Positions 35,035 through 44,255 of a DNA stretch of 64,000 nt are shown one piece after another. Source of the stretch: Streptomyces mirabilis (GTDB lineage Bacteria; Actinomycetota; Actinomycetes; Streptomycetales; Streptomycetaceae). A model generated the notes under the pieces. The model was not told where the DNA came from and did no database searches. It worked only from the letters and a program-made list of their open reading frames with translations. The first letter of the stretch is position 1. Every line of letters begins with the position of its first letter. Location of the stretch: assembly GCF_039503195.1 (NCBI RefSeq), contig NZ_JBCJKP010000001.1, forward strand, positions 1 through 64,000. The letters are read 5' to 3'. A program made the translations under genes and the position numbers.

Positions 35035-35247
35035 ATTCCCTGCGAAGAACAAGAGATGGACAGCTCGAGGTCCGTTCGGAATTCGCATGCAGAAGTCGGC
35101 ACTCGGCGACCGGTCGTGGGTCTCGAGGCACAACCTGCCGGGGGCCGTGCCTGAGCCGCCGTCAGTGAGCGAGTCCGAGCGGCACCACGGCGTGGGCGCG
35201 GGCCTGCGCGGCGGAGAGGTGGCCGGTCGCTGCGAGGGGCGCGGGCC

Positions 35248-36120
35248 TCAGGGACGGCTCGCCGCACCGATGTGCGACTTGATGGCGTTGGTGATGAACC
35301 GGCGGGTGCTGTCGGGGTCGAGAGCCTGGGTCTGGAGGTGGTCGTACAACACGCTGTAGTGCTGCACGTCGGACGGTTTCTCCAGATAGATGCCGCTGGT
35401 GAACCGCTCCAGGTACACCACCCCCGCCTCAGGGCCGTCGGTGGACTGGAGGATGGAGAACTGTCCCGACAGACCTGGGTGAGCCCCGACCGCATAGGGG
35501 AGGACCTGCACGGTGATGTGCGGCTCCGCGCCGAACGCGTTCAGGTACTCCAGCTGTTCACGCATCACGTCGTGAGATCCGACGACACGGCGCAGGACCG
35601 CCTCGTCCAGGACGACCCACAGGCGCAGCGGGCGGGCCGGATCGTAGATCCGGTGCTGCCGGCGCAGCCGCACCTTCAGGCGTGCGGCGGCCTGCTCAGC
35701 CGTGAGCGGGGGAACCGCTTCGCCGATGACCGCATGCGCGTAGGCGGGGGTCTGCAACAGACCGGGAATTACCAGGGGCTCGTAGGCATGGATCGAGGCG
35801 GCCTCCGTCTCCAGGCCGACGTAGACGCTGTCCGGAATGTCGCCGTAGGCATGCCACCATCCCTGCTGCCCGGAATCCCTGGCCAGCTCCATCAGCAAGT
35901 CGATGACCTGCTGGTCCGTCACTCCGTAGAGTGCGCACAGGTCGCGCACATCGCGGAGACTGATGGCGCGACGGCCGTTTTCCATGCGACTGATCTTGGA
36001 CTGGGAGACCATCAGCCGCTCAGCCGCTTCTGCGCTCGTCAGCCCACTGGCCTTACGGAGCCGGCCCAGCTCAGCCCCCAGGCGGCGCCTCCTGACGGTG
36101 GGATTGATGCTCGCCGCCAC
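35248..36120 (-). CDS. XRE regulator with DUF5753 domain
   Basis: A 290-residue Streptomyces-type regulator. The N-terminal Cro/C1 helix-turn-helix (about 12-70) reads GAELGRLRKASGLTSAEAAE, RLMVSQSKISRMENGRRAIS; the DUF5753 ligand-like domain (about 95-280) has EAASIHAYEPLVIPGLLQTP, YAHAVIGEAVPPLTAEQAAA and FSILQSTDGPEAGVVYLERF. These proteins usually pair with a DUF397 protein, but no intact DUF397 gene follows at 35,050-35,247. ATG 36,120 fits the family start (xxxNPTVRRRRLGAELGRLR). Confidence 0.93.
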   Translation of the reverse strand: MAASINPTVRRRRLGAELGRLRKASGLTSAEAAERLMVSQSKISRMENGRRAISLRDVRDLCALYGVTDQQVIDLLMELARDSGQQGWWHAYGDIPDSVYVGLETEAASIHAYEPLVIPGLLQTPAYAHAVIGEAVPPLTAEQAAARLKVRLRRQHRIYDPARPLRLWVVLDEAVLRRVVGSHDVMREQLEYLNAFGAEPHITVQVLPYAVGAHPGLSGQFSILQSTDGPEAGVVYLERFTSGIYLEKPSDVQHYSVLYDHLQTQALDPDSTRRFITNAIKSHIGAASRP

Positions 36121-36210
36121 GGGCGGGGTACCTCCGGCTCCACGTCATCGTCCTGGCCCCGCAGACTCCCACGAGAACGGACTTGTTGATCACGTGCCAT
36201 GCCGTCGCGC

Positions 36211-36462
36211 TCAGGAGCATCCAAACTGGCCAGTGACACTGTCACATGCCTCCAAGCCCGGCTTCCGACAGCGCCACTGGTGCGCCCGCCCCCACCACTG
36301 CACGAGCGGCGGATCATCCAGCACGTTCTCCGGGTCGACCACTCCGCCCGCTTCAAGGAAAACCACCAGGTCATGATCGGAATGAGCCAGGTGGAGGACG
36401 GCGCCGACGGGTACGTGATGGTGGTGCACCGTCTCGTTGCTGCGGCGCGAATTGTCCCTCAC
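36211..36462 (-). CDS. Small hypothetical protein, paralogue of gene at 10.0 kb
   Basis: An 83-residue protein. The core HDLVVFLEAGGVVDPENVLD, DPPLVQWWGR matches the small protein at 10,023-10,241. GTG 36,462 is chosen because GGGGAGA lies 10 nt upstream; a longer frame to 36,567 is possible. The histidine run VHHHHVPVGAVLHLAH is unusual and might bind metal. It lies 90 nt upstream of the XRE gene in the same direction, so co-transcription is likely. Confidence 0.5.
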   Translation of the reverse strand: MRDNSRRSNETVHHHHVPVGAVLHLAHSDHDLVVFLEAGGVVDPENVLDDPPLVQWWGRAHQWRCRKPGLEACDSVTGQFGCS

Positions 36463-36693
36463 GGTAAAAGCGTCTCCCCGCGCCCGCAGCGGCCGCCCGG
36501 CCCACCGAAAGGGGCCACCGCGCCGCCAGCACATCCAGTGGCCGAGCGAGTCGTGACTGCTCACCAACGGTGATCTCCGGCAGGTGGCCAGCGCCTCCCA
36601 CCGTAAGCGGTGTTACAGGTCGACTGCGATAGCTGAAGTCGGCCACAGCGGTCATCAGTACGAAGAGCCGCACCCAAATCCGTTGCGGGTTCA

Positions 36694-37265
36694 GGCAGCG
36701 CGGCCCAGTGCCCGCAGGCTCGCCGACGCGTTCAGCAAAGGCGGCACGATGCTTCGACGAGCCGTCCCGGGCAGGCAGAGGGCGGCCCGGATCCGGGCGG
36801 CGGGCAGGTCGGGTGCGGTGGACCACAGGAGGGCTGCCGTGCCGGTGACGAAGGGGGCGGCGGCGCTGGTCCCACTGAACGGCTGTAGCCGCAGCCCGGT
36901 GTGGTGGTGAGCACCCGCAGGCCCGGCGCGCGCAGGCCGGAGCGGCCGATGCCGATGCCGAGGTTGGCGCCGGGCAGTGGTCCGCCGAGCGGGTCGCAGG
37001 CGGTGACCGGCAGGGCCCAGGGATGGGTCAGCAGGGGAGCGGGGCCCACATGCCCGTGGTTGCCGGCGGCCACCACGACCAGAACACCGCGTGTCCTGGC
37101 ATGGTCGAAGGCGTCGTCCAGCGGACGGCTGCGGGCCAGCGCGTGGCCGTCGCCCCCCAGACTGAGATGGACGATCCATGCCCCGGCCTCCACCGCGTCC
37201 ACCACCGCCGTGGCGAGCCCGTCCGGGGTGAGCACCGGAGAGGGCCCCGGAGTAGTCCGCGAATG
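36694..37265 (-). pseudogene. Subtilase (S8) peptidase fragment
   Basis: The minus strand encodes LATAVVDAVEAGAWIVHLSL, GGDGHALARSRPLDDAFDHA, LVVVAAGNHGHVGPAPLLTH (oxyanion Asn) and, after a frameshift near 36,900, FSGTSAAAPFVTGTAALLWS (catalytic Ser) with PAARIRAALCLPGTARRSI. The catalytic Asp and His regions are missing. It is truncated at the N-terminus and frameshifted, so not functional. Confidence 0.75.
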
Positions 37266-37472
37266 TCCGGTTTGACCATGGGATGCCGTGGAGTGTGAGG
37301 GATTGCGCCTGAGCGGCGATCGCGGTGTTACGGAGAATCCCCCTGCGGTGTCGTCAGCGGCTGAATCGCGACCCGGTGTGCTCTGTGCTGCGCCGTGCGC
37401 GGCGGACGTCCCCGGCACGGAAGGCAGGACATGATGGACGTAAATCCATGTTCCGGGAGGGAGAGGTAGGAA

Positions 37473-38315
37473 ATGGCCGAATCCGGCGCTGGCGGTACCG
37501 GCGGTGTGGCGGGCGGCAAATCGCGGTTCGACGACATCTACGACCGTCCGGACCCCCGCGCGTACTTCCAGCGGCTGGCCCCGCTTGAGTACGAGATCCC
37601 ACATCATGCCCAGCCGGTCTTCCGGCAGGTAGCAACCGACCGGACGGCGCTCGACGACGGACACCGCGGCAGGCCGGCCATGCTGGACGTGTGCTGCTCG
37701 TACGGGATCAACGCCGCGCTGCTCAACCACGACGTCACGCTGGCGGAGATGTACGAGCGGTACACCTCCCCTGCTTGCCAGACGATGTCGACGGCAGAGC
37801 TCGCCGCAGGGGACAAGGAGTTCTATGCCGAGCGACGCCGACCGGACGCAGTACCTGTCTTCGGCCTGGACATCGCTGCACCCGCCGTGCAGTACGCGCT
37901 CGGGGTGGGACTGCTGGACACCGCCTTCACCGACGACCTGGAACAGAGCTCACCCAGTCCCGGTCTGAGGCGCGCGCTCGCCGAGGTCGGTCTCATCACC
38001 CTGACAGGCGGCGGCAGCTATATCACCGCCCGCACATTCACCGCACTGCTGTCCAGTGTCAGAAGGCCGGTGTGGGTCAGCGCGTTCGTTCTGCGGACCG
38101 TGTCGTACCACCCGATCGTCCGGGCACTGGCCGCGCACGGTCTGAGCACCACCGTCGACGTCACCCACACCTATCCGCAGCGTCTCTTCACCGACGAGCG
38201 GGAACAGCGGTATGCGATCGAGGCGGTACGGGCGCTGGGAGGCGACCCCGCAAGGCGCGAGAAGGACGGTCGTTTCCACAGCCTGCACTACGAGTCCCGC
38301 CCCGATACGCGGTGA
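37473..38315 (+). CDS. SAM-dependent methyltransferase-like protein
   Basis: A 280-residue protein with a Rossmann-type motif MLDVCCSYGINAALL (about residues 70-84), equivalent to motif I of class I methyltransferases, preceded by FDDIYDRPDPRAYFQRLAPL. The C-terminal half (LITLTGGGSYITARTFTALL, WVSAFVLRTVSYHPIVRALA, YAIEAVRALGGDPARREKDG) is distinctive and shared with Streptomyces proteins of unknown target. ATG 37,473 follows GGGAGGGAGAGGTAGGAA. It lies between the subtilase fragment and a degenerate small gene, so no operon partner is evident. Confidence 0.75.
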   Translation: MAESGAGGTGGVAGGKSRFDDIYDRPDPRAYFQRLAPLEYEIPHHAQPVFRQVATDRTALDDGHRGRPAMLDVCCSYGINAALLNHDVTLAEMYERYTSPACQTMSTAELAAGDKEFYAERRRPDAVPVFGLDIAAPAVQYALGVGLLDTAFTDDLEQSSPSPGLRRALAEVGLITLTGGGSYITARTFTALLSSVRRPVWVSAFVLRTVSYHPIVRALAAHGLSTTVDVTHTYPQRLFTDEREQRYAIEAVRALGGDPARREKDGRFHSLHYESRPDTR

Positions 38316-38339
38316 CAGCCAGGCGACCGAGCAGGGACT

Positions 38340-38552
38340 CACTGAGCGCAGCCGACGTCCAGTACTTCGATCACGTCTCCGTAGACCGTGTAGACGAGTC
38401 AGCACCACTCACCGAACGCTGCCGCCAGGCCCGGAGCCCGCATCTCCGCGTCCTCGGTGGACGCGTCGATGAGCGCGATAATCTCCTCGGGCATCTGGTC
38501 CGACAGGTCGAAGAGCAACGCTGGCGGCGGGTTGGATCAGTTCGACTCGCAT
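38340..38552 (-). pseudogene. Degenerate paralogue of the 2.8-kb hypothetical gene
   Basis: The minus strand starts MRVELIQPAA, shifts frame, then reads FDLSDQMPEEIIALIDASTE, MRAPGLAAAFGEWC, stop, LVYTVYGDVIEVLDVGCAQ. It aligns over its whole length with the protein at 2,844-3,056 but has one frameshift and one internal TGA (Trp position). Confidence 0.65.
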
Positions 38553-38618
38553 GACGCCCCCGCAGACGGGCAATCAGGGCACGGCTGCCGCCGGTTGAAC
38601 CCTGCGCCGTGGAAGGCT

Positions 38619-39323
38619 TCAGCTGGAAGAGGCTCGCTGCCCAGGTGCCAGCCCGAAGCGAGTGGCGATACGGTCCGCCAGCTCGCACGCAGAGGCTGTC
38701 CCGTCGATCACGGTCGTGTCGAGACCGTGGAGCGGGGCCTGCCTGCGGACTTCCTCGTCCCACAGAGCGTCGCGGGCCAGGCGTTTGGTGAAGGTGTCTG
38801 TCGGATCCTCGCTGCCCCAGTTGGCCCGAGTCCGAGCGGGATCCGCATAGCGGTTGGTAAGTGCGTTCTCCCTGAATGCGGGAGTGGGAAGGAGCAAGGC
38901 GGCCTGGTCCGGTTGGCGCAGCAGCGGTGCCAGGTGACGAGGCAGGATCCCGAAGTAGTCGACCAGAATGATGCGGTCGTCAGACAGGGCGAGGAGATCG
39001 TCGACGACGAAGCCGACGGTTTCGCCGTGCAGGCTCGGCATGGCCTGGAACACCTGGTGCGGGGTGCGGTCGTGCCACATGGCTCCGGGCGGCAGGTTCC
39101 GCGGGGCGGCAAGGTGCGGGTGGCGTTGCGCAGTGCACCGGTCGAGCCAGCCGCGTTCTGCATGATCGCCTCGGTAGACCGCAACGTCATACCGGTCGGC
39201 CAGTAACCGGGTCAGCGTGCTCTTGCTGGCACCCGTGCCGCCGACGATCCAGCGCACGTGCGCAAGTCGCTCTTCGAGGGCACGGAAGGTCTCGGCATCC
39301 GAGAATGCGAAGGTCATGCCCAT
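38619..39323 (-). CDS. P-loop kinase-like NTPase
   Basis: A 234-residue soluble P-loop protein. Walker A is GGTGASKST (residues 28-36), followed by LLADRYDVAVYRGDHAERGW, a possible Walker B LSDDRIILVDYFGILPRHL and a basic lid region. It resembles zeta-toxin/AAA_33-type small-molecule kinases; no substrate can be assigned. ATG 39,323 (two codons before a second ATG) is used because Walker A then lies at the normal distance. It stands alone on the minus strand. Confidence 0.7.
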   Translation of the reverse strand: MGMTFAFSDAETFRALEERLAHVRWIVGGTGASKSTLTRLLADRYDVAVYRGDHAERGWLDRCTAQRHPHLAAPRNLPPGAMWHDRTPHQVFQAMPSLHGETVGFVVDDLLALSDDRIILVDYFGILPRHLAPLLRQPDQAALLLPTPAFRENALTNRYADPARTRANWGSEDPTDTFTKRLARDALWDEEVRRQAPLHGLDTTVIDGTASACELADRIATRFGLAPGQRASSS

Positions 39324-39774
39324 ATGGTCGTGGTCGCGACGCAAAAATTGCAGTCTTGTTCTCCAGCGCCAGCAGCATGAATATGAAAGAGAGAGCACCC
39401 GTCAGCTGGCCTCCCATCACACGAAACAGCCTCCACACGCCCCCAGTCACTCTCCTTGGGACGTACTCATCACCTGCGCTCGGCGCACGCTCCGCCAGGC
39501 GCCTCATGGCCTCGCAGAGGCTCTCACAAGTGGGAACACGGCAACAAGTACGGGGCTCCTGTCGCGCTCTAGGCGACATCAATTCTCATCAACATTGATC
39601 AAGCAGGAGCGCCGTGAGTGACTCCCGAACTCGTGTCGAAACGACCTCCACGAGAAGTGACACAGCCACCTACCGACGGGTCTGGTGCAGGTTTGGGTGA
39701 CAGGTTGACCTGCCCCGCCTCTCAGGTTCCAGTTCTGCTGGCTAACTGACGGCCTTCACGAAAGGCTGCCGGAC
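39324..39774. other. Intergenic, less GC-rich, no gene
   Basis: Contains an AT-richer patch (39,330-39,430 and 39,570-39,610) and, towards the right, the probable upstream end of an IS3 element (CAGGTTGACCTGCCCCG near 39,698). No coherent frame was seen. Confidence 0.4.
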
Positions 39775-39888
39775 ATGCCCCGCGCCTACCCCGCTGAGTT
39801 CCGCGCCCGGGCCATCGCGTTGGTGCGGGCAGGAAAAGAACAGAAGCAGACCGCCGTCGACCTCGGCATCCATCCGGTCACGTTGTCC
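39775..39888 (+). pseudogene. IS3-family OrfA N-terminal fragment
   Basis: The start MPRAYPAEFRARAIALVRAG then KEQKQTAVDLGIHPVTLSN is the helix-turn-helix of an IS3 OrfA transposase. After SN the frame passes without a stop into an unrelated protein (NDYTTLYTELMHQAQ), so the IS3 fragment is fused to foreign sequence at about 39,888. Confidence 0.7.
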
Positions 39889-40784
39889 AACAACGACTAC
39901 ACCACCCTCTACACGGAGCTGATGCACCAGGCCCAGCGTGCCCGGCTCCTCGCCGCCAAGCACATCGGCCAGCTCTACGCCAAGATCGACCCCAGCGAGC
40001 CGTGCAGAAGGGCGACAAGATCGTGGTCGCCGACTACCTGCGCGGCCTGTGGACCGCTGGAGCGGAGGGCGACCGGGCCCTCGGCCTGGACATGGCCGAC
40101 GACATCAAGTACGCCCAGGAGGAGCACGACAAGGCGCTGTCCGCGCTGAAGGACGAGGAGACCAAGTTCCGGACGGCGGACGCGAACCTCCCCAAGGCGT
40201 TCAAGCTGCGCGGGGAGTGGCAGGCCGCCGCCGACCAACTCGACAGCCTGGAAGGGCGGCTGGCCGGGCTGGAGAACGGCAGCTCCCATGTGCCGTACGA
40301 CCGGTACCTCAACTACAAGATGGCGGACGTCCTGCGCGGCAGTGAACTCGCCGAGGGCGCTCCCCGGTTCCTCAAGGAGATCCCGGTCATCGACGTCGCG
40401 GCCACGGTGGCCGTGGGCGGTCTGGAGGCCAAGCAGGTCCACGACGAGGGCTGGTCCTGGGGCCACTCGGTGCTCGTCGACGTGGGCGGCGGCCTGGTGG
40501 CCCTGGGTGCCGGTGTCGGTCTCGCGGCCTCGATCCCGGTGGACGGGGTGGTCGCCACGGCCGCGGTCGGCGGCGCGGTCGTCGTCGGCGTGGGAACCGT
40601 CGCCGACAAGCTGCTCCACGAGCACTGGAGCGAGGACTGGGACGACCACGGCGCGGTCGTGGGCACGCTGTACGGCATCGGCCACTCCGGGGCCCAGGCG
40701 TGGCACACGGGCGAAGGTACGGTGACTGGCACCGGCCACTGGATCGGCGACAAGTCCAAGGCGCTGTGGCACAAGATCTTCTGA
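39889..40784 (+). pseudogene. C-terminal part of a large Streptomyces toxin-like/WXG-associated protein
   Basis: The product reads YTTLYTELMHQAQRARLLAA and IGQLYAKIDPSEP, then after a 1-nt loss near 39,998 KGDKIVVADYLRGLWTAGAE. It continues open from 40,002 to 40,784 with long helices, a hydrophobic stretch (GGGLVALGAGVGLAASIPVD, VVATAAVGGAVVVGVGTVAD) and a C-terminal GHWIGDKSKALWHKIF. Proteins with this tail are usually long, helical and co-encoded with a small membrane protein, as is the case here. The N-terminal part has been replaced by the IS3 fragment. The tail alone (from 40,002) could still be translated. Confidence 0.55.
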
Positions 40785-40800
40785 TGTTGGTGGGGACGAC

Positions 40801-41391
40801 ATGAAAAGTACGGTGGACGGCGTCCCCGGGGAGCAGGTGGAGCCGGCGGCGATTCCGCGCCTGGGCACGACCTGGTTCGACCGGGGCGCCGGGTACTGGC
40901 TGCGCCGGATCGCACATGGCTGCTTCCAGCTCGCCCTGCTGCTGTTCGCCGGCCTCGTCGTGACCGCCTTCTACGCGGGGTTCTGGGAAGCGGTGGGGGT
41001 GCCCCGCTCCGTACGTACCGCGGTGTACGCGGTGACGGCGGTCGCCTGCCTGCTCAGCCTCGTCGCGGGTTTCGTGCGCACCCGGCGCGCACCGGTGGAG
41101 ATCCCCACCCCCGAACAGGCATGGCGGGAGCACCGTTCCCGGCAGCGCAGGAACGCCGCCTCGGCCGCCGGCGGCCGCTGGACGCTGCTGCTCCTCGCGC
41201 CCGTCCTGCCCGCCACCGTCGCCTGGGCGATCGGCACCTGGGCCGCCCCGACGCTCGCGCGCCGCACCGCCGCCGAGATCGGCGCCCGCGAGGACTACGA
41301 GCGCCGGGTGCGCGAGCAGGAGGAGCGGGCCGAGTCCGCCCGACCGCTCCCGCCCCGCAACCGGGCCGAGCGCCGCCACGGACGCCGCTGA
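40801..41391 (+). CDS. Small integral membrane protein, partner of preceding gene
   Basis: A 196-residue protein with three predicted membrane segments (CFQLALLLFAGLVVTAFYAG, AVYAVTAVACLLSLVAGF, LLLLAPVLPATVAWAIG) and a charged C-terminal coil (EDYERRVREQEERAESARPL). It starts 16 nt after the previous stop, so the two are co-transcribed; a role as immunity or accessory protein for that gene is inference. No family recognised. Confidence 0.65.
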   Translation: MKSTVDGVPGEQVEPAAIPRLGTTWFDRGAGYWLRRIAHGCFQLALLLFAGLVVTAFYAGFWEAVGVPRSVRTAVYAVTAVACLLSLVAGFVRTRRAPVEIPTPEQAWREHRSRQRRNAASAAGGRWTLLLLAPVLPATVAWAIGTWAAPTLARRTAAEIGAREDYERRVREQEERAESARPLPPRNRAERRHGRR

Positions 41392-41435
41392 GCGCGAACC
41401 GGGCCGGTTGCCCAACCCGTCAGCGTCACAGCCCA

Positions 41436-42915
41436 GTTGACTGGCTCGCGCAGCCCGGCGTACGCCGAACCTCCGCACCCGGCGGCCCTCTGCCGTAGTC
41501 CGGCCGGGCGACGACCGGGAGCGTTCGTCGGCCGTCATGCGCGGCAGTGCCGAGCCGAGCTGGCGCTTCAGCGTGGCCCACGTAGTGGTGGTCTGCTCGC
41601 AGGCGGTCTTCTTCAGTGCCCCGCGAATGGCGGTGGCGGCAGAGCGCAAGCTTTCCGGCATGAGGGCTTCGCGCTCGAAGGGGGTGCGGGCCGCTTCCGG
41701 CTGAGCCGGCCTTTCGATCCAGGATCGCGCCCTGCGCTGCTCGCTGAGAGTCAGTCCGTTCCCGGCGCGGTCTACCGCTTCGGTCAGCTCCTGAACCAAT
41801 TCCGGGATTTCGGCATCGGTGAGCGGAACCGGCTGGGTGAGGCGGTCCAGGATGTTCCGCGCCTGGCGGATCGCCGTACGGCGAGACTGCCGTTCCTGGC
41901 GGCGCCCCTGCCGCACAGCGGCGCTGCCCGACTCTTGAGCGGAGGCGACGGCAGACGTCGGCACTGGGAGCCGTTTCGGCTTCCGGGAACGGGACCGTAC
42001 GGCCGGTACGGGGATCTGAGCGCCCACGCCGCGGCGCAGCCGCAGCAGCTCATCCGAGGCCTGCCGCATGAGGTCGTTCGCCTCTGCCGTGGCTCCCTGC
42101 CGAGTGGCCGCCTCCAGCAGGTCCAGGCAGTGCTGCAGGCGCGTCACGCTCGCGCGGTCGGCAAGGGTCTTGCGCAGCGCTTCGATCGCGGTGTGGTCGA
42201 CCGGCTGGGCCGGTGCTGTGGCGAAGTGCGGGGACGGGACGGTGGGCTTTGCGGTCAGATCGCGTGCGTACACGCCGATCGGCACAATGTCGCTGCGCCG
42301 GCGCCGGATCTCCACCACCGCGGGAGTGGACAACCCGTCGGGATTGAGCCCCACCGTGTCGGAGACGAAGTCGTACCAGTCGAACGTGCCGTTGCTGTGC
42401 TCGGTGCCGATCTGCACCTTGCGGTGCGCTCCGTCAGGCACACAGCGGACCCGGTGCACGTAGCCCTGCTCGCGCAGGATGCGCGGATCCGGATCGATCC
42501 CCGGTCCGAGGACAGTGCCGGCGTGTAAACCCCCAGGCTCGGGAAGGGCGGAACTGTCCAGGATGAAGTGCAGCGGCTCGTACCCGCTGGGCTCGGCGGT
42601 GACCTGCGCGCCCAGCCTGATCTCACCGATCGGATCCCGCAGGATGCTGGCCTCGCCCCTGAGACCGCGGCGGGCCATCCAGTCGGTCACGGCGGCCTTG
42701 ATGGAGAGGTGGTCGGCGCTGCCCGTTCCAGATGTCCTCGAGCTCGTCCGACGCACAAGGAATCGGGAGCGTCCGGATCCGGCATATGCGCGAAGTGGCA
42801 GATCTTGTCCGTGCAGAGCCTGGTCGTCAGCCAGCCTCCACAGCCGCCCAGCCACACCCCCTGGTGGCAGGGCCGTCCTCCCCGCGTAGGCGGAGGTGAG
42901 CCGAACAGTGATCAC
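41436..42915 (-). CDS. Hypothetical protein, possibly CoiA-like; 3' end uncertain
   Basis: A coherent minus-strand frame of about 490 residues: SADHLSIKAAVTDWMARRGL, GEASILRDPIGEIRLGAQVT, LHFILDSSALPEPGGLHAGT, STPAVVEIRRRR, then a long coiled region (RKTLADRASVTRLQHCLDLL, LDRLTQPVPLTDAEIPELVQ). The LSIK...W helix followed by strands faintly resembles CoiA-type nuclease-like proteins, which is tentative. The frame stays open to 40,387 antisense to two genes, so the true end is probably lost to a frameshift near 41,520. Its first 20 codons lie in a CRISPR-like repeat, suggesting a missing 5' end. Confidence 0.4.
42875..42903 (+). repeat. Solitary CRISPR-like repeat unit
   Basis: A 29-nt sequence beginning GTCCTCCCCGCG and ending GAGGTGAGCCG, two differences from the perfect copy at 52,528. 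The palindromic core CCCCGC...GCGG matches type I-E repeats. No second unit within 61 nt. Confidence 0.6.
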
Positions 42916-43147
42916 ATGATGAGGATCTTTGAAAACGGCTCTGACCGCGGTTCCGTGAATTTCCAGGTTCGACGACCCGACCGTTGGTCAGATCGGGGGC
43001 TGCGTGTCGGAGGATTCACGTGCTGGGCGCCCGGCTCGTACGAAGTCGATGTATTCGTCTTGTGCCAGGCCGGTGTTGACCCATCGGCCGCTGACCGCCC
43101 CCGCGCGACCCGCAGCCTCGGCTAGGCCGTGTCTGATAATTGATCTT

Positions 43148-44070
43148 GTGGCTGGTCGAGGTGAACTGACGGATGCGGCGTGGGAGCAAATACGACCGCT
43201 GCTTCCTGCGATGGATGGGCGGGGTAAGCCCTGGCGGGATCACCGGCAGGTGATCGACGGGGTGCTGTGGCGGCTGCGAACCGGTGCTCCGTGGCGAGAT
43301 CTGCCCGAGTGGTACGGCCCGTGGCAGACTGCCTACGAACGCTTCGCCCGCTGGGAAGCCGATGGCACATGGGCCAGGTTGCTCGAGCACGCGCAGGTCC
43401 GCGATAACGCGGTGGGCCGCATCGAGTGGACCGTGTCGGTGGACTCCACCATCAATCGTGCCCACCAGCACGCCGCTGGCACCCGCAAAAAGGGGAGCCT
43501 TGCGGGTACAAATTGGAGGATTCGCAACGCTCGGCGGCGCGGCAGGCTCTCGGCCGATCCCGGGGAGGGCTGACCACCAAGGTCCACCTGGCCGTCGACG
43601 GACGAGGCCTGCCGCTGTCCATCGTCCTGACACCGGGCAACGTCAACGACTCCACGATGTTCGACGCAGTCCTGAACGCCATTTACGTTCCCCGGTCCGG
43701 GATGGGCAGGCCCCGACGCCGACCTGACCGGGTGCTGGCCGACAAGGCGTACTCCTCCCGGGCTATCCGGGCCGCGCTCAGGCATCGTGGCATCAAGGCC
43801 ACAATCCCCGAACGCTCCGACCAGGTCGGCAACCGGCGTCGAAAGGGCAGTGCCGACGGCCGCCGCCCCGCCTTCGATCGGGAGGCATACAAGCACCGGA
43901 ACGTCGTGGAACGCTGCTTCAACCGGCTCAAACAGTTCCGGGCCGTCGCCACACGGTTCGACAAACTTGCCACCCGTTACCAGGCGGGACTGCAGGTGTG
44001 TTCGCTGATCTTGTGGCTACGCGGCTGCCGTGACCACCGGGCGAACAGACTTCGCCGCCTGCGCGGTTGA
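43148..44070 (+). CDS. IS5-family transposase (-1 frameshift)
   Basis: A DDE transposase split over two frames. The first (43,148-43,573) holds the N-terminal DUF4096 domain (LTDAAWEQIRPLLPAMDGRG, WRDLPEWYGPWQTAYERFAR) and the first catalytic Asp (SVDSTINRAHQHAAG). The second (to 44,070) has GRSRGGLTTKVHLAVDGRGL, Asp in LADKAYSSRAIRAAL and Glu in VERCFNRLKQFRAVATRFDK. The frames join at the A-run CAAAAAGGGG (43,486-43,495), a -1 slip giving RKKGEPCGYK. All catalytic residues are intact, so the element may be active. Confidence 0.87.
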
Positions 44071-44255
44071 GCCGTGAACGCCGTTTGCGGGACACCCAGC
44101 GCATCGAGCTGTGACATGAGCCGAACCTCTGCTCGGGCTTCGACATCCACGAGCTATGCAGGAGGCCCTGCCTTCATACGCCGCCCTCATGGCGATCACC
44201 CGAACGCGACTCCCGTTCGATCAACAAGCTCCATGATCGGTACGACAACGGCTCT

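Larger units (their letters stand above)
34565..35247. other. No intact gene; inverted repeat and hairpin
   Basis: About 680 nt without a supported gene. It contains the right copy of the 74-bp inverted repeat and a strong hairpin at 35,017-35,034. Frames on the minus strand near 35,090-35,150 (ACEFRTDLELS) continue nothing recognisable. Confidence 0.4.

Noticed and set aside
40387..41391. Extension of the minus-strand hypothetical gene below 41.4 kb
   Set aside because: It is antisense to two well-formed plus-strand genes and turns into Arg/Ala/Gly-rich sequence, so the true gene ends earlier.
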